64,000 nucleotides of DNA from Saccharopolyspora oryzae (lineage in GTDB: Bacteria > Actinomycetota > Actinomycetes > Mycobacteriales > Pseudonocardiaceae): NCBI RefSeq assembly GCF_027853915.1, contig NZ_JAQGLA010000023.1, forward strand, positions 19,521-83,520. The letters are read 5' to 3'. The position numbers were made by a program, and so were the translations under genes. This document shows positions 33,837 through 42,260 of this stretch, piece after piece. Below the pieces are notes generated by a model that saw only the letters and a list, made by a program, of their open reading frames with translations, did no database searches and was not told the DNA's origin. Position 1 is the first letter of the stretch, and the number at the start of each line of letters is the position of its first letter.

Positions 33837-33923
33837 GGAACATCGGCGAAGTCGTCGTCCCGGACAAGTAGAGTTCGCGCGGAGGGTGGTTGTGACGTGG
33901 AACACGAGCGGTGAGGCTTCGTC

Positions 33924-36593
33924 ATGGCATCAGCGACGAAACGCGGGCAGTGGCGACTCGTGCGGCAGCGCCGAGCTCGCCGGGCGTTGGCCGCCCTCCA
34001 GGACGGACGTGCGAACGACGCGCTGCAGGAGCTGAACCATCCCGGTGCCGTCGGCGATGAAACCGCCGAAACCCTCGCGGCGGTCGCTGCCGTCATGGCC
34101 ACGCAGACGTTGTCCGACGCCAGCAGGTGCGTTGCCCTGCTCGAGCGGTACCGGGACGGTCGGTACGCCGCGGAGGCGTTCGAGGTGGCCACCCGCGCGT
34201 TGGAGCCGGTGCTCCGGATCGTGCCGGGAGCCTCGTGGGAGCTGATCGCCCACGTCGCGCAGCTGACCGGTCGGCTGATGCAGGTCGCGGGCGCACTGCC
34301 CTGGGGTTTCTACAACCTCGCGGTGTACGCCATGCAGACCGGGCAGTTCGGGCTGGCCTCCAGGTATCTCGCGGCTGGTGCGACCGCGCCCGCCGGAAGC
34401 TGGCCGCCTGTGCTGCTCGGCGCGGCCTGCGCTGCTGCTTTCGGCGACCCGGCTTCGCTCGGCCGGTGCCTGTCCAGCGCGGCCGTCGATGCGCACTTCG
34501 CCCAGGACTTCCGGTTCTTCCGCTTCGTGGCAGGGGTGTTCGAGTGCTTGCGGGATGATCGCCCCGTCCAGGACGTCGAGTTCGGTGCGGTGCTCGGGGA
34601 AGCCAGCGGGTCCCTGGTCCGCACGATCCCGCAGTTGTCCGCGTTGAAATCCGTGTTAGCAGCCGCGATACACGGGGGACCGCCTCGCGTCCAGCAGACC
34701 GCGCTCGAGGGTTGTGCCTGGGGGCAGTGGTTGTGCGGCCGCCTGCGGTACGCCGAGGACGAGGCCACTGCCGTCCTGTCCGATCACGCGCCCGAGCGGG
34801 GGCAGCCGGCCTTGATCTGGCAGCGCCTGGGGAACGTGCAGGACTTACGCCCACTGTTATCGGACGAGGTCGCACGGGCGTTGCCGGCACAGCTAACCGA
34901 CTTCGGCGCTCGCTTCACCGACGGGACGGCCTGGGGACGGCTCGTCGAACTGCGGATCGCCTTGAGCGAGGACTCGTCGACGGCAGCGGCGGCATCCCGC
35001 TCGGAACCCAGTCCTTGCCCGTGGTGGCCGGTCGACGGGTGCCTCCAGCGGGTGGCCGCCCAGGAGCAGGCGGTCGAGCGCGGCTACTTGGAAGCCCGGC
35101 TGGCGCTGCGAGCAGGTCAGACCGATGCAGCGCTCGAATGGTTCGCACGTGCGAGACCTGGGCTCACCGGCCGAGGTTTGGTGGCACGTCTCGTACGACT
35201 GCGCTACGAGCCCCTCCTGGACTACTGGGAAGGCGTGACCTTCGCGCACGCCGGTCAGACGCGGCAAGCTGCGGAGTTCCTCCAGCGCTGCGCGCACGGA
35301 GTCAAAGCACGCGAAGCAAGAGCGCAGCTCGGTCTGCTCGCCGTCGCAGCAGGGGAAACCACCGAGGCGGCGCAGCTTCTGGAGACGATCTCAGCGCCAC
35401 GTCCGGCTTCGGCGGACTACCTCGCCGCCCTCCTCGCCGGACGCAGCGGCGAGGTGCAGGAAGCGGAGCGCCTGGTGGACGGCTTCGCGGGCAGGGAAGC
35501 GGCCGCCGGGGCTTATGCCGCGGCAGGGCACCGGATGCTGGGGCGGCTGCACGAGGTGAAAGGCGAGGTCACCGAGGCGACCCGGCGGTACCGCCAGGCG
35601 CTGACGAACCGGCCGGAGGACCCGGTCGCGGCTGCCCGGTTGGCGAGGGTGTGGCTGCGCCAGCGCTACGACGGGGCGGAGATTCCGCCAGAACCGTTGC
35701 TGGACAGCAGTTCTCTCGAACGGACCTGGGCGGCTCCGCTGCTGGTGGTCCGGGATTGCCTCGACGGCGTGACAGGTGAGCCGCTGCGGGCGTTGCTCGA
35801 CCCGGGACCGGCCGATCCTGTGCTGAGGCTGCTCGTCGCGCGGCGTGCCGTCGAGGCAGGCGAAGACGCCGTCGGCGAAGCCCTGCAGAGGTGGGCCGCC
35901 GACGGGGATCCGGATCTGGTCCGGGCGGCGCTGTCCGTGCGCGCTTCCCGCCTGATCAGGGAGTTCTGCCTCGCCGAACCAGGCGGCTCGGCCAGAGCGG
36001 AACTGGTTGCGCTGGAAGAAGAACTGCGCTCCGAGGCCGACGACCCGGTGCTCGCGTTCTGGGCTGGGACGGCGAAACTGCTGCTCCACCCCGAATCGGC
36101 CGCAGAAGCGCCCCCGCTGCCGACGATGGAGGACGACTCCCGATCCGGCGCGGTGAGGCTCTTATCGGGTCTCCTCTCGGTTTTCGCCGCGGACCCGCAG
36201 CAGCGCGAGCTCGGTGCCCGACATGCCCGACGAGCGCTCGAAACCCAGCCCGTCGCGCACCCGGCGATTCGGTGCCTGATCGCCGATGCCCTCGGGGAGG
36301 ACGGGGAATTCCTGGCCGCCTACGGCGGAATCGAGGAAGACCTCCTAACGCTGCCCTGCGCGCCCGTGGCGGGCTACCTGGCGGCGACGGAGGCCAGGCT
36401 GCGCACCGGGAACCTCGACGCGGTCATCGACGGCCACCTGCCGGACGAACTCGCTGATCTCGCCAACCCGGAGGTGCGCCGCGCGATGGGCATCGCCTAC
36501 GCCAGACGGGCGGTCCGCAGCTCGGAACGGGACATCCGCCGGGCGCTGCGCGACATCGACCAGGCCCGCACCCTCCTCCAGGAGCCGGCATGA
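33924..36593 (+). CDS. Large TPR-like helical repeat protein
   Basis: 889 residues dominated by helical repeats with alternating A-L/A-Y pairs, for example RGYLEARLALRAGQTDAALEWFARA and LARVWLRQRYDGAE, as in tetratricopeptide scaffolds. No enzyme motif is visible. The stop overlaps the Clp ATPase start (ATGA), so the two are coupled. TPR proteins in conflict loci usually act as sensors or scaffolds linking receptor to effector. Start ATG 33924 has no strong alternative. The N-terminus is basic. Confidence 0.6.
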   Translation: MASATKRGQWRLVRQRRARRALAALQDGRANDALQELNHPGAVGDETAETLAAVAAVMATQTLSDASRCVALLERYRDGRYAAEAFEVATRALEPVLRIVPGASWELIAHVAQLTGRLMQVAGALPWGFYNLAVYAMQTGQFGLASRYLAAGATAPAGSWPPVLLGAACAAAFGDPASLGRCLSSAAVDAHFAQDFRFFRFVAGVFECLRDDRPVQDVEFGAVLGEASGSLVRTIPQLSALKSVLAAAIHGGPPRVQQTALEGCAWGQWLCGRLRYAEDEATAVLSDHAPERGQPALIWQRLGNVQDLRPLLSDEVARALPAQLTDFGARFTDGTAWGRLVELRIALSEDSSTAAAASRSEPSPCPWWPVDGCLQRVAAQEQAVERGYLEARLALRAGQTDAALEWFARARPGLTGRGLVARLVRLRYEPLLDYWEGVTFAHAGQTRQAAEFLQRCAHGVKAREARAQLGLLAVAAGETTEAAQLLETISAPRPASADYLAALLAGRSGEVQEAERLVDGFAGREAAAGAYAAAGHRMLGRLHEVKGEVTEATRRYRQALTNRPEDPVAAARLARVWLRQRYDGAEIPPEPLLDSSSLERTWAAPLLVVRDCLDGVTGEPLRALLDPGPADPVLRLLVARRAVEAGEDAVGEALQRWAADGDPDLVRAALSVRASRLIREFCLAEPGGSARAELVALEEELRSEADDPVLAFWAGTAKLLLHPESAAEAPPLPTMEDDSRSGAVRLLSGLLSVFAADPQQRELGARHARRALETQPVAHPAIRCLIADALGEDGEFLAAYGGIEEDLLTLPCAPVAGYLAATEARLRTGNLDAVIDGHLPDELADLANPEVRRAMGIAYARRAVRSSERDIRRALRDIDQARTLLQEPA

Positions 36594-38506
36594 TCACCGA
36601 CGCTTGGGGCGTGGACGTCGAACCCGAGCTCGCCGCGGTGCTCGGCGACGGCTCGGAGCTGGCCGCCGAGGCCGCCGAGACCGGGTGCCGGTTCGTCGAA
36701 CCGGCGCACTTCCTGGCACTCCTCGCCCGAGGCAGCGGGACGATCCTGCACACGACGTTCTTCCGGCCGCGCGGGGTCGATCCCACCCGGTTCTGCGAGC
36801 TCCTCTACGGCCGAGCGCTCGACGAGGACCGGGAACCCGGGATGCCGACCGGAACCGGCGCGGAAGCGATGTCCGAGGCGTCGCGCCAGCTGCTCGACCT
36901 CTTCGCGCAGCGCGCCAACGCATCGGGGACCGTCCGGGCGGGGGAGGGCTTGTTCGTCCTGACCCTGCTCGACCTCGTGCCGCAAGCCCGTCCGCTGCTG
37001 GTGGCCATCGCTGGCTCGGACGAGGCCTTCGAGCAATTCCTGGGGCGGCTGAAGGACTTGGGGCGTGCGTCCTCACCAGCCGAACTTTTCGACCCGACCA
37101 CCGGCGTGCTGCAGAGCGAGGCCTTCGACGGCTCGGGCAAGCGGGTGCTGACCCTGCTGCGCGAGGAGATGGCGGCGCTGGGCTGCCGGCGGGCCACCGT
37201 GCTGCACCTGCTCTACGCGCTGGTCGGGATCGACAGCGGGATGCTGCAGAACGCCTTGCAGTTCCAGGGAATCGACCCGCTGCGCGAGGTCCACAGCGCC
37301 TTGGCGCTGCAGCTCCGCCGTCCTGCGGCCAAGCGGGTCGACCGTCCGGAGCTGAGCGGGGAGACCCTGTACCCGGCTGTGGTCGAGGTGCTCAAGCAGG
37401 CGGTCGCCGGCGCGGCCCGCTTCGGCGCCAAGCCCGGGGAGGTCAACATCGCCCGCGCAGCCGTGGCCCAGGAGCGCGGTGTGATCGCCGACTGGCTCGC
37501 GGGCCGCGGGCTCGACCCGGCCAAGCTGCGGGACTACCTCGAACACGCCGAGCCCGCCGACGAAGACGACGTCGACGAGCAGCTCACCCCGGTGGCGGAG
37601 ATCGGTGACCGGCTGCGGGAGCGGATCCTCGGGCAGGACCACGCCGTCGCCCGGATCCTCCCGTGGATCAAGCGCCTCCGGTTCGGGTTCCCGCGGGATC
37701 GCGGCCCGGCCGCGGTGCTGCTGTTCCTCGGGCCGAGCGGCAGCGGCAAGACCGAGCTGGCCAAGGAACTCGCCCGCGTCGTCTACGGATCCGACGAGCA
37801 CCTGCTGATGCTGGAGATGGGGCAGTTCGCCACCAAGGAGAGCCTCAACGTGTTCATCGGCGCACCACCCGGCTACGTCGGCTACGGGGAGGGGAAGCTG
37901 ACCAACGGGCTGCGGGACAAGCCGCTGAGCGTGGTGCTGTTCGACGAGATCGAGAAGGCGCACGAGGACGTCTGGCCCGCGCTGCTGCGCTTCCTCGACG
38001 AAGGGCTGATCGACGACCCGGCCGGCCCGACCCGCGACGGACGCGGCTGCGTCGTCGTCCTCACCTCCAACCTGGGGTCCGAAGTCGCGCCACCGGCCGC
38101 GTCGGTCGAGGACGGCCGACTGGACGACGCGGCGGAGTCCGAGATCCGCGAGGTGGTCCTGAAGTACTTGAAGCGCCCGGAGATCTACAACCGGGTGGAC
38201 GACAAGATCGTGTTCCGGGCGTTCGACGAGCACACCTACCGCGAACTGGTCGGTCGCCAGGTCGCCCTGGAGACCGCGAGGTTCGCGGACCGCGGCGTCG
38301 ACGTCCAGGTCCTGCCGGAGGTGTCCGACTGGCTCACGCGCCGGGCGACGGCGGGGCACCGGGAAGGTGCGCGCATCGTGCCGCGGCTGACCAGCCACTA
38401 CCTGGTGTCCCCGGTCATCGACGTGCTCACGCTCGGCGATGGCGGGGCCCCGGAACGGGTCGTCGTCGGGTTGCGCGGGGACCGCACCTTCGCGGAGGGG
38501 GCCTAG
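36590..38506 (+). CDS. Clp-family AAA+ ATPase (single ring, ClpB D2-like)
   Basis: 638 residues. The N-terminal ~330 residues carry ClpN-like repeats (FVEPAHFLALLARGSG, TVLHLLYALVGIDSGML). The C-terminal half is one AAA+ module of the ClpA/B D2 type: Walker A GPSGSGKT (residues 381-388), pore loop GYVGYGEG, Walker B VVLFDEIEKAHED, and sensor regions plus the D2-small domain. ClpB and ClpA normally have two rings, so one ring with extra N-repeats is unusual. The ring would unfold and thread proteins. No LGF/IGF loop for ClpP docking was identified. It overlaps the TPR gene and precedes the kinase by three bases. Confidence 0.85.
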   Translation: MITDAWGVDVEPELAAVLGDGSELAAEAAETGCRFVEPAHFLALLARGSGTILHTTFFRPRGVDPTRFCELLYGRALDEDREPGMPTGTGAEAMSEASRQLLDLFAQRANASGTVRAGEGLFVLTLLDLVPQARPLLVAIAGSDEAFEQFLGRLKDLGRASSPAELFDPTTGVLQSEAFDGSGKRVLTLLREEMAALGCRRATVLHLLYALVGIDSGMLQNALQFQGIDPLREVHSALALQLRRPAAKRVDRPELSGETLYPAVVEVLKQAVAGAARFGAKPGEVNIARAAVAQERGVIADWLAGRGLDPAKLRDYLEHAEPADEDDVDEQLTPVAEIGDRLRERILGQDHAVARILPWIKRLRFGFPRDRGPAAVLLFLGPSGSGKTELAKELARVVYGSDEHLLMLEMGQFATKESLNVFIGAPPGYVGYGEGKLTNGLRDKPLSVVLFDEIEKAHEDVWPALLRFLDEGLIDDPAGPTRDGRGCVVVLTSNLGSEVAPPAASVEDGRLDDAAESEIREVVLKYLKRPEIYNRVDDKIVFRAFDEHTYRELVGRQVALETARFADRGVDVQVLPEVSDWLTRRATAGHREGARIVPRLTSHYLVSPVIDVLTLGDGGAPERVVVGLRGDRTFAEGA

Positions 38507-38509
38507 CGG

Positions 38510-39820
38510 ATGGCGGATCTGGCTGCGGGAACCGTCCTGGACGACCGGTTCGTCATCCGGCGGTTGCTCGGCTCGGGCGGCTTCGGCACCGTGTACCTGG
38601 CCGACCAGAAGGTCTTCGACCTGACGCTGCGGCAGGTGGCGCTGAAGCTGTTCCACCGCGACCTGGTCACCGGGGACAACGCGAGCGAGCAGCTCAACGA
38701 CGCGGCCGTCGTCATGCGGCTGCAGGAGGAGCAGAGCTACCCGGAGGCGACCAGGCACCTGATCACGGTGCTGGACGCCGGGATCCTGCAGGGCGAGGGG
38801 GCGCGCGCCTACATCGCGATGGAGTACGTGACCGGGCACCGGATGCCCGGCGGCGCCACGGCGCGGACGCTCGCCGACTTGAGCCAGGCGTACCGGCCGG
38901 TTCCGGTGGCGCTGGCGTTGCGCTGGATCACGCAGGTCCTGCGCGCCGTGGCGTGGATGCACACCCTCGACCCACCGGTGCTGCACTGCGACCTCAAGGC
39001 GGACAACGTCCTCGCCGACGGGCCGGACAGGTTGAAGGTGGCCGACTTCGGGCTGGCGCAGGTCGCGTTCGGCTCGATCGGGTTGTGGGGCGGCGTCGGT
39101 GCGATCACCTGCCAGGCGCCCGAGGTGCTTGCGGGCGTCGAGCCGACGCCCGCGTCCGACGTCTACTCGCTGGGCCTGATGCTGCACGAAATCCTCGCCG
39201 GCCGGCATCCGCTGACCGACGTCGGCATGGCCGAGCTCGCCGCCGACGACTCCGACGGGCACCGGCGGCGGCAGCTCGAGGCCAGGCACGCCGGGATTCC
39301 CCGGCTCACCCCGGACGACAACCCGGACCTCGTCGATCATCCGCTGGTCGGCGAGCTGGTCGGCCGGTGCCTGCGGTTCCGGGCGACGGACCGCTATCCG
39401 AACGCGGAGGTGCTGCTGCGCGAGATCGAGGCCTACACCTCCGGTGGCGCGCTGGTGCCCGCCGCGGTCGAGGCGCCGGACGGGTCCGAAGACCTCGAAC
39501 GGCTTCTCGCCGAAGTCGAATCCTTCGACGGCCAGCACAACCCGGAGAAAGCCTTTGAACGGGCCGAAACCGCGCTCGCCCGGTTCCCCGAGGCCGTCGC
39601 CGCGCACCTCTGCATCGCGAAGCTCCGCCTCAAATCGGGTGTGTGGGCGGAAGCGCTCAAGCACTGCGCCACCGGACTCAGGCTCCCGGCGCTCACCCCG
39701 GCGGAATCCGCTGCGTTGCTCGAGGTGAGCGCCGAAGCCTACGACGCTGGCGGGAATCCGTCGCTGGCCGGCAAGATGCGCGAGCGCGCGAGGGCCGCAC
39801 GACGCGGAGGCCGCCGATGA
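38510..39820 (+). CDS. Serine/threonine protein kinase with C-terminal helical repeat
   Basis: 436 residues. The kinase domain (about 12-310) has LGSGGFGTVYLA (Gly loop), VALKLFH (Lys), HCDLKADNVL (catalytic loop, HRD read as HCD) and ADFGLAQ (DFG), then a PE in CQAPEVL. The C-terminal 130 residues look like TPRs (NPEKAFERAETALARFPEAV). No membrane segment or PASTA repeats, so it is cytosolic, unlike PknB. It lies between the Clp ATPase and the second TPR gene; the start is three bases after the Clp stop. It probably relays a signal within the locus by phosphorylating TPR, Hsp70 or CHAT partners; targets are not known. Confidence 0.85.
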   Translation: MADLAAGTVLDDRFVIRRLLGSGGFGTVYLADQKVFDLTLRQVALKLFHRDLVTGDNASEQLNDAAVVMRLQEEQSYPEATRHLITVLDAGILQGEGARAYIAMEYVTGHRMPGGATARTLADLSQAYRPVPVALALRWITQVLRAVAWMHTLDPPVLHCDLKADNVLADGPDRLKVADFGLAQVAFGSIGLWGGVGAITCQAPEVLAGVEPTPASDVYSLGLMLHEILAGRHPLTDVGMAELAADDSDGHRRRQLEARHAGIPRLTPDDNPDLVDHPLVGELVGRCLRFRATDRYPNAEVLLREIEAYTSGGALVPAAVEAPDGSEDLERLLAEVESFDGQHNPEKAFERAETALARFPEAVAAHLCIAKLRLKSGVWAEALKHCATGLRLPALTPAESAALLEVSAEAYDAGGNPSLAGKMRERARAARRGGRR

Positions 39821-41745
39821 GCGAGGACGAACTGCTGCGGCGGCTGGACGAACTGGGCGCCGAGCTCAAGGTGCGCGACCGCCCGGAACGGCGGGCGTGG
39901 AGCGCGCTCGAGCCGAACGGCAACGGCTGGCCGAGCCGGATCCACGACGACCAGGCGCTCGAGCTGTGGCACGACGTGCTGATGCGGTTCCCCGACGACC
40001 TGAGCGCCACCCACCACCTCGCGATCACGCATCACGCGCGGGCGATCGACGCGGAGAACTCCGAGCAGCCGGACCAGGCCGACGAGGACTGGCGGCAGGC
40101 CCTGGTGCACTGGCACCGGTTGTTCGACGCCGACGAGTTCTGGACCTGGCTGGCCGAGCACGTCGACGTCGAACCGGACCTGCTGCCGCAGGTCCGGCTG
40201 GACCTGGCCGAGCGGGTCGTGCGGCTGCACTTCGACATCGCAGCAGATGAGCGGACTCCGCTGCAGCGCGCCCGGTTCCACGTCCAGCTCGCCCTCGGCT
40301 CGCAGTTCCCGGCGGAACTGGTGGAACGGGTCCGCATCCACGCCTACGAGCAGGCGATCGCCGGTCTGGACGCGGCGGTGTGGAACCACGACACCATCGG
40401 AGCCGACGCCCTCGGCCCGGCCATCCGGACCGTGACCGGTCATCTCGAACGGGACGAGGATTGCGCGCCGGCCTTGCGCGACCTGCTCAGCCTGCTGACC
40501 CGGGTGCAGGCGGGGCACGTGCAGCAGGCGAACGCGAGCGACCTCGAGGAGCGGACCGGGGCGCTCGAGGAGATCCGGGCGACGGCCCGGCGCTACGACC
40601 CCGACATCTCGCGGCTGGAACCGGAGCTGCTGGAGGTGGGGCAGCACGATCCGCTGCTCACCGACCTGGTCCGGTGGCACTCGTGGGTGGGCCAGGCGTG
40701 CGACGCCATGCGGGACTTCGACGAGGCGAGGCGGCATTTCGCCCGTGCTCTCCGGGCTGCGCGGGCCGCGGCCGATCCGCGGCTCGACGAGATCCGCGAG
40801 GACTGGCAGATCACCACGGTGCTGGCCGCGAGGGACCACGTCGACGACAACCGCGAGCTGGCGCTGGAGCTGCTCGGCTCGGTCAAGGATTCCGACGGGC
40901 TGTCGGCGTCCGTGCTGCTGGCCAGGGCTGACACGTGGTTCGAGCTGGCCGAGCTGGACAAGGCCGAGCGCGATGTGGACGCGGCGTTGTCGGCCCTCGA
41001 CTCGCCGCTGCCCGATCTGGGCGGTGCCGACCCCGCCACCCTGCGGTCCAGGTGCCACTCGCTGCGCACGGTGATCCGCCAAGAGCGGCTGTCGCCGCAT
41101 CTGAAGAAGGCGGAGCAGGCGGCCGATTCCCACCGCTGGGCGGACGCCATCCGAACGCTCGACGGAGTCCTCGCGATCGAAGCGGAATTCCCGCCCGCCC
41201 TGGTGCTGCGCGCGGAGTGCTACCTCGGCCAGTTCGAGACGGACGCGGCCGAGCGCGATCTCGTGCTGGCCGAACGGCGCTGCCGCGAACTCGGCGACCA
41301 GCGGGGCCTGGAGATCGTGCAGCACTTGGCGGACCAGCAGGCCAGCCTGCACAAGACGGTCGCAGCGCACGGCGGCCCCGCCGCCTTCCGGTTGCAGCAG
41401 GAGGGGATCCGGGAATTCGAGGACGGGCATCGGGACAAGGGGGTCGATCTCCTGCGGAAAGCGCACGCGACGTCGGGCCCGCGAGGGCGGACGGAGAACG
41501 GCAAGATCCTCGCGGGATTCCTGAACGCCGTGGCCGTCGACCTGCTCAACTCCGCCGCGGAGTCCATGTCCGACGTCGGATACCTGGGCCGCTTTCCGGG
41601 ATCAGTCCCGCAGCTGGACGCGATCCGCCGGGCGGAGGAGCTGTTGACCGAGGCCGCATCGCTCGATCCGGCCGATGCCATCAAGCAGAACTTGATCACT
41701 GCCCTGCGGTTGCGCACGGGGCTGGAGATCAACCGCCGCTGGTGA
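39817..41745 (+). CDS. Second TPR-like protein of the chaperone/protease locus
   Basis: 642 residues of helical repeats (SATHHLAITHHARAID, FDEARRHFARALRAARAAAD, LERTG and LADQQASLHK regions), with no catalytic motif. ATG 39817 overlaps the kinase stop by four bases. The acidic N-terminus (SEDELLRRLDELGAEL) may be a coiled coil. It probably acts as a co-chaperone or adaptor for the Hsp70 two genes on. No signal peptide. Confidence 0.6.
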   Translation: MSEDELLRRLDELGAELKVRDRPERRAWSALEPNGNGWPSRIHDDQALELWHDVLMRFPDDLSATHHLAITHHARAIDAENSEQPDQADEDWRQALVHWHRLFDADEFWTWLAEHVDVEPDLLPQVRLDLAERVVRLHFDIAADERTPLQRARFHVQLALGSQFPAELVERVRIHAYEQAIAGLDAAVWNHDTIGADALGPAIRTVTGHLERDEDCAPALRDLLSLLTRVQAGHVQQANASDLEERTGALEEIRATARRYDPDISRLEPELLEVGQHDPLLTDLVRWHSWVGQACDAMRDFDEARRHFARALRAARAAADPRLDEIREDWQITTVLAARDHVDDNRELALELLGSVKDSDGLSASVLLARADTWFELAELDKAERDVDAALSALDSPLPDLGGADPATLRSRCHSLRTVIRQERLSPHLKKAEQAADSHRWADAIRTLDGVLAIEAEFPPALVLRAECYLGQFETDAAERDLVLAERRCRELGDQRGLEIVQHLADQQASLHKTVAAHGGPAAFRLQQEGIREFEDGHRDKGVDLLRKAHATSGPRGRTENGKILAGFLNAVAVDLLNSAAESMSDVGYLGRFPGSVPQLDAIRRAEELLTEAASLDPADAIKQNLITALRLRTGLEINRRW

Positions 41746-41767
41746 GTCCTTTGTGGAGGGATCGGGC

Positions 41768-42244
41768 ATGCCGCTGAGATGGGGACGGGGCGAGAACCCC
41801 TACCGGGAGAACTACTTCGGGATCTTGCAGGTGGGGTCGCACGCCAGCCCGCTGCTGATCACGTCCCGCCGCAGGGATCTGCAGCGCAAGATCGGCGCCG
41901 GAGGCGAGCACCGCGTCGCCGGCCGGACGATCACCGAGGCCGAGCTCGCCGAGGCGGAGTCGCGGCTGCTCGACCCGGCCCGGCGAGCTGCCGAAGCGCT
42001 GCTCGTGCACGCTCGCCCGGCCACCCACACCGGCCGGTTGCCGGAGCTGTGCGCAGCGGTCGAGGAGGCCGCGACGGTGGAGGAGTCGAGCCGCCCCTTG
42101 CAGCTGACCAACCTCGCCGCCCTGGCTCCGCTGGTCCCACCGCCGCACCCGGCGGATCTGCCGCGCCCGTCCTGGACGGACCTTCCGGTGCCGGCGCCGG
42201 ACAGCCCCGAAGACACCCGAGCCGACGTCCTGTTCGACCTCTGA
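41768..42244 (+). CDS. Small conserved protein, possibly degenerate J-domain-like
   Basis: 158 residues. The start ENPYRENYFGILQVGSHAS and the helices after it (LLITSRRRDLQRKIGAGGEH, AEAESRLLDPARRAAEALL) recall the layout of a J domain followed by a helical region, but the HPD motif needed to stimulate Hsp70 is absent. The C-terminal 60 residues are proline-rich. GGAGGG lies 7 bases before ATG 41768, chosen over GTG 41753. It ends 16 bases before the Hsp70 gene, which suggests a partner role. Confidence 0.5.
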   Translation: MPLRWGRGENPYRENYFGILQVGSHASPLLITSRRRDLQRKIGAGGEHRVAGRTITEAELAEAESRLLDPARRAAEALLVHARPATHTGRLPELCAAVEEAATVEESSRPLQLTNLAALAPLVPPPHPADLPRPSWTDLPVPAPDSPEDTRADVLFDL

Positions 42245-42260
42245 CCTGGGGAGCTACGAG

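Noticed and set aside
37073..39664. 863-residue minus-strand ORF opposite the Clp ATPase and kinase
   Set aside because: No domain pattern; the plus-strand frames carry complete AAA+ and kinase motifs.
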